Shown here: positions 9,374 through 18,341 of the stretch, piece after piece
Position numbering within the stretch: position 1 is the first letter of the stretch
How the letters are laid out: each line of letters begins with the position of its first letter
Source of the DNA: Thermoflexibacter ruber
GTDB taxonomy: Bacteria; Bacteroidota; Bacteroidia; Cytophagales; Thermoflexibacteraceae
Assembly (NCBI RefSeq): GCF_900113045.1
Contig: NZ_FONY01000016.1
Location: 56,226-120,225, forward strand
Direction of reading: 5' to 3'
Length of the DNA: 64,000 nucleotides
Program-made: the position numbers and the translations under genes
Notes under the pieces: model-generated
What the model was told of the DNA's origin: nothing
Seen by the model: only the letters and a program-made list of their open reading frames with translations
Database searches by the model: none

Positions 9374-9991
9374 TTAATATTTCCTATTAAAAATTTCAGA
9401 CATAATAAATGCCTGTTGGATTGATTGAGGATTGTTAAGCATATTCAAAATAGAGGCATTAGACTGATTTTGTTTGCTTTCATATTCTTTAAATTTGCCT
9501 TCGCTATGCTCTATTTCAAATTTAGGACCTTCCTGAACACGGACTTCTGTTACTCTGGGCGATTCTCTTTTGGTTTTAGAGGCGACTCTGTCAATCTGTG
9601 AATATTCTGTGTATTTATCACTGACCAAAGATTTTTGGGTTTTCTCAGGCAAATCTTTTCTTTTTTGCTTGACTTGTTGCTTTTGATTCTCGTCTGTATC
9701 TATATTGATTTCTCTTTCTTGAAGCATTTTCCTAAGTTGGGCAGGACGCACTTTTACCATTTCTTGTGGTGGGAGGTTGAGCGTTTGATTGGAATTATCG
9801 TACTCAAACTTTTTTAAAATATCCTCGAAAGTAACTGTTTTCTCTTTTACTTCTTCTATGCGTGGTATATGTCCCACAGGTGAATTTAAGTCTTGTGGGC
9901 TTCTTTTGGTATTTGTATTGGGTTTTGACCTAAATAGGTAGTAAAGTATAGCTACTACAATGGCAAAAACTATTTTTAAAAATTCTTCCAT
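9374..9991 (-). CDS. Hypothetical membrane-anchored charged protein
   Basis: This 205-aa protein is not recognised as any named family. It has one N-terminal membrane segment (about residues 4-20, VFAIVVAILYYLF) followed by a strongly charged, low-complexity tail rich in Lys, Glu, Gln and Asn, with PPQEMVKVRPAQLRKML around the middle. The tail probably faces the cytoplasm. It is the first gene of a two-gene operon with the LD-carboxypeptidase (3-bp spacing), so a role at the envelope is a reasonable guess and no more than that. Its mid-part and end (SILNMLNNPQSIQQAFIMSE) look like a short conserved tail motif. Confidence 0.75.
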   Translation of the reverse strand: MEEFLKIVFAIVVAILYYLFRSKPNTNTKRSPQDLNSPVGHIPRIEEVKEKTVTFEDILKKFEYDNSNQTLNLPPQEMVKVRPAQLRKMLQEREINIDTDENQKQQVKQKRKDLPEKTQKSLVSDKYTEYSQIDRVASKTKRESPRVTEVRVQEGPKFEIEHSEGKFKEYESKQNQSNASILNMLNNPQSIQQAFIMSEIFNRKY

Positions 9992-10339
9992 GATGCTAAA
10001 AGTTAATCGATGATAATTTAAAGAGATGATGCTTTAAAATAATACTTTAAAGTTAGTAGATAAGTTACACAAAAACAAAAAAAGGAGAATATTTGGATAT
10101 TACTTTTAAGATATTTAGCTTTGAACGGATAGAGTTGTATCACTGTCTTTCTTGCCTCAAAGTGTTCATACATCTTTGATTATAAACACTTTTCTTTAAA
10201 ACTTACTTTTAAAGTCCAAACCTTATTATTTAGTTATTTTATTCATTATCCTTTTAGAAAATCTGTAAGTTTTCATTCTAATAAATGTTTACTTATACTT
10301 CTATTATTGTTTATATCTCAATAACCTAAATACTTACAA
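9992..10339. other. 348-bp divergent intergenic region
   Basis: AT-rich, with no credible coding frame, tRNA or strong hairpin. It holds the candidate minus-strand promoter at 10048-10079. On the plus side I see no full TTG/TAnnTTTG pair ahead of the 10340 gene; the nearest is a TAAGTTTT at 10266-10273 without a clear -33 partner. Confidence 0.5.
10048..10079 (-). promoter_or_regulatory. Candidate promoter of the 9991-8327 operon
   Basis: On the minus strand: TTTG (10079-10076), a 20-nt spacer, and TAACTTTA (10055-10048), which has one mismatch to TAnnTTTG. It would give a leader of about 50 nt before the ATG at 9991. Confidence 0.4.
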
Positions 10340-13300
10340 ATGAAAAAGTTAATCTTTTCCTCATTGCTTTTACTTATTAGTTGCTGGGCTTTGGCACAGT
10401 TCAATGTAAACATCTCCGCTGGAGCAACGGCAAATGTAACCATTACTAATGCTGGCACAGTACGCACCTTTACAGCAAACGCTGTAGGGGCTAATGTGCA
10501 GATTGCAGACATCATTGCTGCCTACACTGGCGGAGTTACCGAAGTACGTATCCTTACGGGTACTACCGGTGGAAGTGAAAATGGCAACATCACACTTTCA
10601 AATGCGATAGATTATAACGGTATAGGGCTGGGAAAAACCTTGACTTTGATTGCTCATAGCAACATTTCTATTATTAACCCAATTACAGATGGAATGGTGG
10701 GTGGAGATTTGCTCAACTTAAATCTGACAGGGAACGGCACTTTACCCACAGGAACAAATGCAGGGGTGCGTATAACCACTACCGTCATCACTAATGGAGG
10801 AAATATCACTATTGTAGGTACGCAGAGTGCCCCAGGAGCGAAGGGAGTAGATATTCCAAGCGGGACTATCCTCACGGGTGGAGGTTTTCTGAACATTACA
10901 GGTACTGCTAATGGGGTTAATGCAGGCGTAAATACTTGTGATGGCATAGATATACAATCAACAAGTACCAACACCAACGGGGGGGCTATCGTACTTAATG
11001 GAACTTCCTCTAACATCAATGGCAACAATGGCGTACAAATAGACTCGCCTCTGAACAGTGGTACTGGTGCTATTTCTATTACAGGAGTAAGCAACGGAAA
11101 TGCTACAGGGGTAGTAAATACCTTAGGGAGTATTACCACTACGAGCGGGAGTGTAACTATTACAGGGACGGCAAACAGTACACTTTTGACTGCGGTACCT
11201 CAAGTATTTGCCTCAGGGGTTTCTATAGTCCAGCCTATTACGACAGGTTCAGGAAATATCAATATTGTAGGAACAAGTGCAGCAAACGCGCCTGCCTTTT
11301 TTAATGCAACTGCTATCGGTAATGGAACGGTAACTTCTGCCTCAGGAAATATTACTATCCAAGGTACAAATACTAACAACAATGTAGCGGCTACATTGGC
11401 TTTAGGAATAAGGATTCTTCAGGCGATTACTACTACTTCAGGAAAGCTAACTTTTACAGCACAAACCAATGCAAATGCCTCTGCCTTTTCTCTTGGTTTT
11501 GTTACTGCACCCATAGCGAGTAGTGGGAGTATTACTTCAACGAGTGGAGAATTAACAATTGTTGGTAAAGCTAACAATACCTCTGGGGGGCGAGGTGTAT
11601 TAACGGAAAGACCTATCAATGTAGGGGCTGGTAAAATCACTATCACAGGAGAAAATAGCGGAAATGCAGAGGCAGTACTCATTACAAGTACGCTCACTTC
11701 TTCTAATGATATTACATTGAACGGTCTTGCCAAGTTGGTTGGAGGCATTTTTTTTAATGATGCCATCCTTATAGGAGCTACTGCTAATGTTTTTTCTACA
11801 GGAGGGAAAATTACGCTTAATGGAGAATGTTTAGGCAGTGGCTCCGGCGTTACTAATTTCTCCTCAATTTCAAATACTACAGGTGATATTATTATTAATG
11901 GAATTACAAGAGGAACAAATAATTTTGGTAGAGGGATTACTATGGTTGCTCCCTTGGTTACTACTACAGGAAAAATCTCACTTACAGGCTATTCTGATAA
12001 TTTTTTTCCCGGTATTGCTACCTTTGCTGCTATTACTACATCTGGCGGAGATGTAACTTTAGATGGGAAAGCCACCAATCCAACAGTTACAGGTGGAGCC
12101 TTGCCCTTTGGTACAGAAATCCAACAGCCTATCAATACAGGTGCAGGCAAGATTACCATTAAAGGAGAAAATAACGCAGGAGTACCTGCCTGTATTATTT
12201 GGCAAAGTGCCAGTTTGACTACTACAAGTGGTAACATAGAAATCACTGGCTTTGCAAAAAGCATCTCAGGGATAGGTAGGGCAGTAGATATTCGAGTGCC
12301 TATTACTACAGGCTCAGGGAACGTAAGTATCATAGGGGAGAGTGATAGTGATTACCCGGGTAGCAGTTTGTTTAGTAGTATTACCTCTACAAGTGGTTCT
12401 TTTTTTCTTAAAGGAATAAATAAAAATACTACTACCAATTCTACTGTGGCGTATGGTATAGAGTTTTTTTCAAGTATTACTACTGGAGGGAATGGTTCTA
12501 TTACTATTCAAGGGGAAAACAATGCTAATGCAAGTGCTGTATATAGTTTATCATCTGCATCAATTTCTACAGTTAATGGGAATATTCATGTTAAAGGACT
12601 AAATAAAAACGTAAGCAATACCAATTTTCTCAGTTTTGGTGTATTGATTGGTGGCAATGTCAATATTACAGGTTCAGGGAGTATCGTCTTAGAGGGAGAG
12701 AACAGCTCTAATATTGCAGCCATACGTGTTACAGGTGCCACGCCTATAGCCACTAATACAGGCAATATCCTTATCAAAGGAAAAAATAATAATACAGCTG
12801 CGAGTGGAGCGATAGGCGTTGGAATATCCCAACCCTTACAGTCTGCACTTGGTAGTATCTCTATTGAGGGCGAAAGTAATAGCCCTGGTACTTCAATAGG
12901 TATTACCAGCCCTATCAGCACTACCATAGGCAATATCCTCATCAAAGGACAAGCAAAGAATACAACTACCATGAATGGAAGTGGAATAATCATAGCCTCC
13001 CCTATCAGCAGTACACAAGGCAATATCACTATTGAGGGAGAAATCAATGCTGGTAACACTGCAAGTGCTATTGAAACATTTATAGGAGGTACAGGATCTA
13101 TTATAAGTACAAGTGGTAACATATTTTTAAAAGGTATTGCCAAAGGTACAGGACGAAAAGGTATTACGATTAGTAAAAATATTACCTCGCAGACTGGTAA
13201 AATTACACTGATGGGAGAAAGCGAAGGGGCAGGTGGCTCTGATAGCTGGGGGATTAACTTACTATCTGATGGTACACAAGCTATCGCTACCACAGGAAAT

Positions 13301-14956
13301 GGAGGAGATATTACTTTAAATGGCATTGTAAAAAATGCTGACGGGGGTAAAGGTGTAGCGCTAATGAATATGCCTATTACTACGACTACAGGAAAAATTA
13401 ATATTACAGGCGAAACCGCAGGGCAAGCTGATGCCGTGCATATAGATTTTAATAGTGGCTTAGTAAGTACAGGGGGAGATATTTCCATTGATGGCAAATG
13501 TACCAATCCTATCTCAGGAGCAGGGGTGAGAGCCAACGGGGCTATCAATGCAGGTTCAGGAAAAATTACGATTATTGGAGAAAATAATGCCGATAACATT
13601 GAGGCAGTCAGAGTTGCTAATGCTCTGAATAATACCAATGCGGACATCAGCATCAGTGGGAGAGCCAAAAACCCTAATAATACCGTAGCAGGAGTAAGAA
13701 TTACCGCACCTATTAACGCCTCTCGCCATCTCAATATCATAGGAGCATCACCTAACAATGGAATTTTGTCTTTACAACGCTTACAAGCAGTCGGAAATAT
13801 CAATTTATTGACGGAGAGAGGTGGCTTGCGAGTGGAAGATGTGATTCAGTCCATTGCTGGCGGTAGCATAGATATTTGCGTAGCAGTAGGTGGAAATTTA
13901 GCTGTTACAGGGGTAGCAGGGGGCTTGAGTATCAGTACTACCAACAACGCCAACATCAATATCACCAATGGAACAGGCACATTATCGGTAGGAAACCCTA
14001 TGGCAAATGTCAGAGGTTTGATTGCTAATGGTGGAAATATAGTTCCTGAAGGTGTTTATCCTAACACTATTTTTGGCAACATTCGCATCAAAGGAAGCGT
14101 AGGTATTCAAACTTTTAATCCTTTATTCACTACAAATCTGAATGGATTTACTTTTATCCTCAACCTTGATGCTTGCGTTCCTATGGTGAAGTGGGCGAGT
14201 ACCTTAACAACTGCCAACTTTGATATTGCGAATTTCCCTACGGGAACAAGTATTCGCTCAGTAAGTAGGCTAAATGATACACAAGTCCGAATAGTCATGA
14301 ATTTTACAGGTGATGACATAGACTTTGATTTCCCTCTCGCCCAACTTATCGCCAAGGCAAGTGCCTTTACACCTCTAAGTAACGATGTAGCTTTTGCTAC
14401 TCCAGTGAGAGCAAGTCAAATTTTAGCCCCTGTTATCAGAGGAAGAGCAGGAAGCCAAAGCATTAGGTTAGAATGGGCAAGTGTAACAGGTGCAGTGAAT
14501 TACGAAGTGTATAGCCTTACCGCAGGGCAAGCCCAGCAACTCATAGGTACGACAAGCGATACCGTTTTCACTGTTACAGGGTTGCGAAATGCTACTACTT
14601 ACTTTTTTAAAGTCATCGCTGTAAGTAAAAATGGTTTTAAAAGTGATTTTTCTAACACAGTTGAACTTCGCCCTTCTATTATCCTTGGTACAGATGAAGA
14701 AACAGAAAATCGTATTTTTAAGGTTTATCCCAACCCAAGTAACGGGAACTTCTATCTACAAGCCAATGAGTTGAAAGGTAAAAACGCAACTCTTACCATT
14801 ACTGATTTGAGCGGGAGAGTAATTTATCAGCGCAATTGGCAGATAGTGGGAAGTATGGAAAGCCAAGTAGAACTAAATCTGGCAGAAGGAATCTATCTCT
14901 TGCAACTTGATACAGAAAAAGAAAACTTTAAGCGAAAGTTATTGATAGAAAGATAA
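10340..14956 (+). CDS. Very large repetitive beta-helix surface protein with T9SS sorting domain
   Basis: This 1538-aa protein has a signal peptide (KKLIFSSLLLLISCWALAQ). Residues ~40-1220 consist of degenerate ~40-residue repeats around TTSGNITITG / GVxIxxPI, a pattern expected to fold as a long parallel beta-helix. Residues ~1370-1450 form a fibronectin type III-like domain (IRLEWASVTGAVNYEVY...LRNATTYFFKV). The last ~75 residues are a T9SS type A sorting domain (VYPNPSNGNFYL, GIYLLQLDTE, ending KLLIER). It should be displayed on or released from the outer membrane, probably as an adhesin or matrix component. I know of no assigned function. The repeats also create long antisense open frames, which are not genes. 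Confidence 0.85.
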   Translation: MKKLIFSSLLLLISCWALAQFNVNISAGATANVTITNAGTVRTFTANAVGANVQIADIIAAYTGGVTEVRILTGTTGGSENGNITLSNAIDYNGIGLGKTLTLIAHSNISIINPITDGMVGGDLLNLNLTGNGTLPTGTNAGVRITTTVITNGGNITIVGTQSAPGAKGVDIPSGTILTGGGFLNITGTANGVNAGVNTCDGIDIQSTSTNTNGGAIVLNGTSSNINGNNGVQIDSPLNSGTGAISITGVSNGNATGVVNTLGSITTTSGSVTITGTANSTLLTAVPQVFASGVSIVQPITTGSGNINIVGTSAANAPAFFNATAIGNGTVTSASGNITIQGTNTNNNVAATLALGIRILQAITTTSGKLTFTAQTNANASAFSLGFVTAPIASSGSITSTSGELTIVGKANNTSGGRGVLTERPINVGAGKITITGENSGNAEAVLITSTLTSSNDITLNGLAKLVGGIFFNDAILIGATANVFSTGGKITLNGECLGSGSGVTNFSSISNTTGDIIINGITRGTNNFGRGITMVAPLVTTTGKISLTGYSDNFFPGIATFAAITTSGGDVTLDGKATNPTVTGGALPFGTEIQQPINTGAGKITIKGENNAGVPACIIWQSASLTTTSGNIEITGFAKSISGIGRAVDIRVPITTGSGNVSIIGESDSDYPGSSLFSSITSTSGSFFLKGINKNTTTNSTVAYGIEFFSSITTGGNGSITIQGENNANASAVYSLSSASISTVNGNIHVKGLNKNVSNTNFLSFGVLIGGNVNITGSGSIVLEGENSSNIAAIRVTGATPIATNTGNILIKGKNNNTAASGAIGVGISQPLQSALGSISIEGESNSPGTSIGITSPISTTIGNILIKGQAKNTTTMNGSGIIIASPISSTQGNITIEGEINAGNTASAIETFIGGTGSIISTSGNIFLKGIAKGTGRKGITISKNITSQTGKITLMGESEGAGGSDSWGINLLSDGTQAIATTGNGGDITLNGIVKNADGGKGVALMNMPITTTTGKINITGETAGQADAVHIDFNSGLVSTGGDISIDGKCTNPISGAGVRANGAINAGSGKITIIGENNADNIEAVRVANALNNTNADISISGRAKNPNNTVAGVRITAPINASRHLNIIGASPNNGILSLQRLQAVGNINLLTERGGLRVEDVIQSIAGGSIDICVAVGGNLAVTGVAGGLSISTTNNANINITNGTGTLSVGNPMANVRGLIANGGNIVPEGVYPNTIFGNIRIKGSVGIQTFNPLFTTNLNGFTFILNLDACVPMVKWASTLTTANFDIANFPTGTSIRSVSRLNDTQVRIVMNFTGDDIDFDFPLAQLIAKASAFTPLSNDVAFATPVRASQILAPVIRGRAGSQSIRLEWASVTGAVNYEVYSLTAGQAQQLIGTTSDTVFTVTGLRNATTYFFKVIAVSKNGFKSDFSNTVELRPSIILGTDEETENRIFKVYPNPSNGNFYLQANELKGKNATLTITDLSGRVIYQRNWQIVGSMESQVELNLAEGIYLLQLDTEKENFKRKLLIER
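10520..13960 (+). repeat. Intragenic degenerate repeat array (about 40 codons per unit)
   Basis: Recurring coding blocks of the form ACT-ACT-ACA-GGA-AAT-ATT-ACT-ATT-nnn-GGA (T-T-S/T-G-N/K-I-T-I-x-G) alternate with a GTA/GGG-ATT-nnn-nnn-CCT-ATT stretch. Units differ in length and sequence, so the array is old and diverged, but short exact matches are common enough for slippage or recombination. Boundaries are approximate. Confidence 0.7.
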
Positions 14957-14963
14957 AAAATAG

Positions 14964-14998
14964 CAAGACCTATAAGTTTCCATTGCTTATAGGTCTTG
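14964..14998. terminator. Bidirectional terminator
   Basis: A perfect 13-bp stem (14964-14976 with 14986-14998), 9-nt loop, A-run before and T-rich tract after (GTTTTATTATTTTTT). It lies between convergent stops at 14956 and 15011. Confidence 0.88.
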
Positions 14999-15010
14999 TT
15001 TTATTATTTT

Positions 15011-16282
15011 TTAAAACTCGCCAATTACATCTATTTCACTCAACTGGACTAAACTTCTGGGATTATTGTAGTCGTATTGAGTAATTTTATTAGAGCCTAC
15101 CATCATCAAGATTTTGCGGTTTTGGTCTGGAATCACATCGTATGTATTGATATTCCTGAAATGTGAAATCATATTGCTGTCTATTCTTCCTACATCTCTG
15201 GCATCATAGACTTTCAAACCATCGCGACCATCGCAGATAAATAACAGTCCATTGTCAATCCCTAAACCATGTGGATTGGTCATGCGGTAAGTTTTTAACT
15301 TTCTTGGAAAAGAAGGATTAGCAATATCAATTACATCAAGTTGATTTACCCCGCCTGCACAATCTGTACCATCTCTGAGCGTTACAAAGGCATAGTTTCC
15401 TTCCACTACTACTGGGTCGCAACTACGAGTGTGTGCATAAACTCCTAAACGTCTTGGATAGAGTGGGTCAGTGATGTCGTAGATATACATTCCTGATTGT
15501 GAGCCTATGAATAACTTATTATCGCTTGGGAAAATGGTTTCTATGTCTGTGCCTACGTTTACTTTTTGTCCTACTAATCTTGGATTTTTCACTTCCGAAA
15601 TATCAAATATTTGCAAATCAAAAGCATCTATAGCGTAAAGGTAATTCCCTACGATAGTAAAGCAAGCCATAGAACCTCCTTTGCTTGTACCTCCTGTGGA
15701 GACAGAATTGGGTTGGTTGAGGCTCATAGCCAGAGGGCTGTTGATGCCTGTAGTGCCTGCTCCCATCATATTAGTATTTCTCATATTCAACATATTGTTC
15801 AGTGCGCGACCAGTAGAGGTATTATTTCCACCAAAAATCATGGGAACGAAAGAAAACATATTTTCCCCTGTACGCCATGCTATCATTTCTTGGTTGCCGT
15901 TGGTACTCCATTGGCTACTGCGGTTGCGGTGGTTAAATACATTAGAAATACGAGCCAATTCTTTAACATTTTTCAAGTCGCTGATGTCTATAGCCACCAA
16001 GTCGCGATTATTATTAGCAAACATCACCGTTCCTCTCACTGCCAAGTCCACATTCCCAGGTATTTGAACGAAACCTACTTTGCGGGGTGTTTTAGGATTA
16101 TAGTTATTGATGACTACTACCCCTTCATTGACCACATTCACGTATAGAAAACCTTGGTCGTACCAAATCTTACCTGCTTGACCGATAGGATTTTGAGCAA
16201 AAGTAGAAGCATACATACTGCATAATAATACAGTAAGGGCAAAAATACATTTGGATAAAAATGATTGCATTCGCTTGTTCAT
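15011..16282 (-). CDS. LVIVD repeat (beta-propeller) secreted protein
   Basis: This 423-aa protein has a signal peptide (hydrophobic residues ~10-28, cut near TFAQ). The rest is built of LVIVD-type repeats, e.g. GNVDLAVRGTVMFANNNRDLVAIDISDLKNV, NYLYAIDAFDLQIFDIS and LFICDGRDGLKVYDARD, each ending in the V/I-x-D-I/V-S pattern that forms propeller blades. The Gly/Asn/Met-rich stretch at ~150-190 (MLNMRNTNMMGAG) is an insertion between blades. It has no enzymatic motif and no T9SS tail, so it is probably periplasmic or outer-membrane associated. The molecular role is unknown in this family. It is transcribed alone. Confidence 0.82.
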   Translation of the reverse strand: MNKRMQSFLSKCIFALTVLLCSMYASTFAQNPIGQAGKIWYDQGFLYVNVVNEGVVVINNYNPKTPRKVGFVQIPGNVDLAVRGTVMFANNNRDLVAIDISDLKNVKELARISNVFNHRNRSSQWSTNGNQEMIAWRTGENMFSFVPMIFGGNNTSTGRALNNMLNMRNTNMMGAGTTGINSPLAMSLNQPNSVSTGGTSKGGSMACFTIVGNYLYAIDAFDLQIFDISEVKNPRLVGQKVNVGTDIETIFPSDNKLFIGSQSGMYIYDITDPLYPRRLGVYAHTRSCDPVVVEGNYAFVTLRDGTDCAGGVNQLDVIDIANPSFPRKLKTYRMTNPHGLGIDNGLLFICDGRDGLKVYDARDVGRIDSNMISHFRNINTYDVIPDQNRKILMMVGSNKITQYDYNNPRSLVQLSEIDVIGEF

Positions 16283-16482
16283 AGTATCTTAAAGTTTAAG
16301 TAAAGCCTATATTAGATTTTAAAATATTTACGGATTAAATTTAATCTTTGTTTGTTAGAGAGTATAATTTTACCAAAAGGTTGCTAAAAATTTGAAAAAA
16401 AATTGAATCACTAAATCTATCCTAAAAAGTTCTCAACAAAATACCTTCGATACCCCTGCTTTTATTCGCATTTTTATTTATT

Positions 16483-16517
16483 TTGCTTAACTTTAAGTTC
16501 CAATAGACTTATTTTTG
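16483..16517 (+). promoter_or_regulatory. Candidate promoter of the DUF4230 gene
   Basis: TTG at 16483-16485 and a perfect TATTTTTG (16510-16517) are 24 nt apart, one base longer than the usual range. The predicted start near 16521 would leave a ~19-nt leader before the ATG at 16540. Confidence 0.4.
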
Positions 16518-16539
16518 AAACTAAAATATATACAACCGT

Positions 16540-17136
16540 ATGTTAAAGATTTTTCCTTGGGTGCTTATTTTGTTATTAGGTGGAGCATTATATTATTTTG
16601 CAGTGGGTAGGAATAGTACTCCCCCGCCACCAGAAGTAAACTTTGCTACTGTGGTAGAAAAAGTCGAGGCTATGGGCAAGATGCAATTAGTAAGGTATCA
16701 AATATCTGATGCAGTAGAATATGTCAAGCCCAGTGGCTCTCGTTTTGTGCCTGATGCCAAAGCCATGCTCATAGTAGCAGGAGAGGCGATAGGCTGTGTA
16801 GACTTAGCCAAAGTCAAACCTACTGACTTGGTAGCTACAGACAGCTTAGTTACGCTGACCATTCCTCAGCCTGAGCTTTGCGTTTTCAAAGTCGACCATC
16901 AGAAATCGCGCGTGTACGATACTAAATTTACACGCATTACAGGCGAAACAAAAATCATAGACGATGCCTTCAAGAAAGCAGAAACGCAAATCAAAAATGC
17001 CGCTTTGGAAAATGGCATTTTGGAGGAAACCAAGAAAAATGCTCAGTTGATTCTAAAGCCAATGTTGGAGCAGCTGACAGGGAAAAAAGTCAATTTGGTC
17101 TTTGAACTTCCCCAAGAAAATATTGAAAAAAAGTAA
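16540..17136 (+). CDS. DUF4230 domain protein
   Basis: This 198-aa protein has an N-terminal membrane anchor (IFPWVLILLLGGALYYFAV). It then has a DUF4230 domain: KVEAMGKMQLVRYQISDAVEY, a VAGEAIGCVDLAKVKPTDL stretch and a helical C-terminal part with a run of Ala/Lys (KKAETQIKNAALENGILEE). The family is widespread and exported or membrane-bound, with no established function. The downstream DoxX-like gene begins 12 bp after its stop, so the two are likely co-transcribed. The call rests on the conserved domain pattern. Confidence 0.78.
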   Translation: MLKIFPWVLILLLGGALYYFAVGRNSTPPPPEVNFATVVEKVEAMGKMQLVRYQISDAVEYVKPSGSRFVPDAKAMLIVAGEAIGCVDLAKVKPTDLVATDSLVTLTIPQPELCVFKVDHQKSRVYDTKFTRITGETKIIDDAFKKAETQIKNAALENGILEETKKNAQLILKPMLEQLTGKKVNLVFELPQENIEKK

Positions 17137-17148
17137 AACATCAAAGTA

Positions 17149-18273
17149 ATGAATTGGATAAATAGACTAATCAGCACTTTCGTAGGTGGCTTATTTATTT
17201 TTTCTGGACTTATCAAAATCAATGACCCCGTAGGCACAGCTATCAAATTAGAAGAATATTTTGAGGTTTTTGCCCTTGACAAAGAACAACTTAATCTTTC
17301 CGTCTTCCATGGATTCTGGGAGTTTTTAGTGCCTTATAGTCTTTATATTGGAGCTTTTCTGTGTGTGTTGGAAGTAGTATTGGGGGTAGCTTTGTTAGTA
17401 AATTACCGCAAAGTCTGGACGGTCAATCTACTGTTGGCTATCATTGTCTTTTTTACTTTTTTGACTTTCTACTCAGCATACTTTAATAAAGTTACTGACT
17501 GTGGTTGCTTTGGAGATGCTATCAAACTGACCCCTTGGCAATCCTTCTACAAGGACATCATTTTACTGATTTTAATTTTAGTGCTTTGGGTACAGCGAAA
17601 AACTTTTGCCAATACGAGTAATGCAATTAGCCAAAGTTTGGTATTAGGCTCGGCACTAATTTGCTCACTTTTAGCCTATTATGCAGTAGCCCACCTGCCT
17701 TTCATAGATTTTAGGAACTATAAGGTAGGCAACCATATCCCAACTTTGATGAAACAGCAAGAGCCTTGCCAGTACGAGTACATCATGGAAAAAGAAGGCA
17801 AATTGCAGACTTTCAAAGACTACCCTTCTGATACAACCTATAAGTTCAAGGAAATGGTGATTACGAATGGTGAGGCTTGTGAACCTAAAATCAAAGATTT
17901 CAAATTGTGGAATGAGGAGGGAGAATTTACAGAAGAAGCCCTCAAAGGTAATAAGTTACTCATCATCATTCATGACTTGAATAGAAATAATTACATAGGC
18001 AGAACCCACGTAGAGAGTTTTCCTGCGATTGTGAGACTAACTAATGAATTAAAAGGAGTAACACCTATGGTGCTTACCTCTGCTGAGAGTAGGTTTTTTG
18101 AGCAGTTTAGGCATGAAGTTCAGTTAGCCGTTCCATATTATTTGGCTGATGCCACCTTATTAAAAACCATGATTCGTTCTAATCCGGGATTGATTTTGCT
18201 TAAAGATGGTACGGTCAAAGCTCAATGGCACTATAACGATATACCTAATGCCAATGACGATATTTTTAAATAA
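17149..18273 (+). CDS. BT_3928-like DoxX/MauE membrane protein
   Basis: This 374-aa protein starts with a DoxX/MauE-like four-helix membrane domain (FVGGLFIFSGLIKINDPVGTA) containing the paired cysteines of the family at 118 and 120 (TDCGCFGD). A further membrane helix lies around residues 160-185. The C-terminal ~180 residues are soluble and extracytoplasmic, with a thioredoxin-like feel (KLLIIIHDLNRNN, VTPMVLTSAES) but no CxxC. The Bacteroidota family is thought to act in periplasmic redox or quinone-linked chemistry; that is inference from MauE. It follows DUF4230 by 12 bp and precedes the ABC permease by 68 bp. Confidence 0.8.
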   Translation: MNWINRLISTFVGGLFIFSGLIKINDPVGTAIKLEEYFEVFALDKEQLNLSVFHGFWEFLVPYSLYIGAFLCVLEVVLGVALLVNYRKVWTVNLLLAIIVFFTFLTFYSAYFNKVTDCGCFGDAIKLTPWQSFYKDIILLILILVLWVQRKTFANTSNAISQSLVLGSALICSLLAYYAVAHLPFIDFRNYKVGNHIPTLMKQQEPCQYEYIMEKEGKLQTFKDYPSDTTYKFKEMVITNGEACEPKIKDFKLWNEEGEFTEEALKGNKLLIIIHDLNRNNYIGRTHVESFPAIVRLTNELKGVTPMVLTSAESRFFEQFRHEVQLAVPYYLADATLLKTMIRSNPGLILLKDGTVKAQWHYNDIPNANDDIFK

Positions 18274-18341
18274 TTTGTAGAAGTTATACGAATTATCTAA
18301 AAAAAATTTGAAAATTCGCAAGGCAAAAGTAGTTCTAACGT

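Noticed and set aside
12586..13803. 405-aa antisense open frame within the repetitive surface-protein gene, with others at 10654-11139, 11419-11766 and 11989-12333
   Set aside because: They mirror the ITTTSGNI-type repeats, have low-complexity Ile/Leu/Pro composition, no recognisable domain and no promoter. They are shadows of the plus-strand gene.
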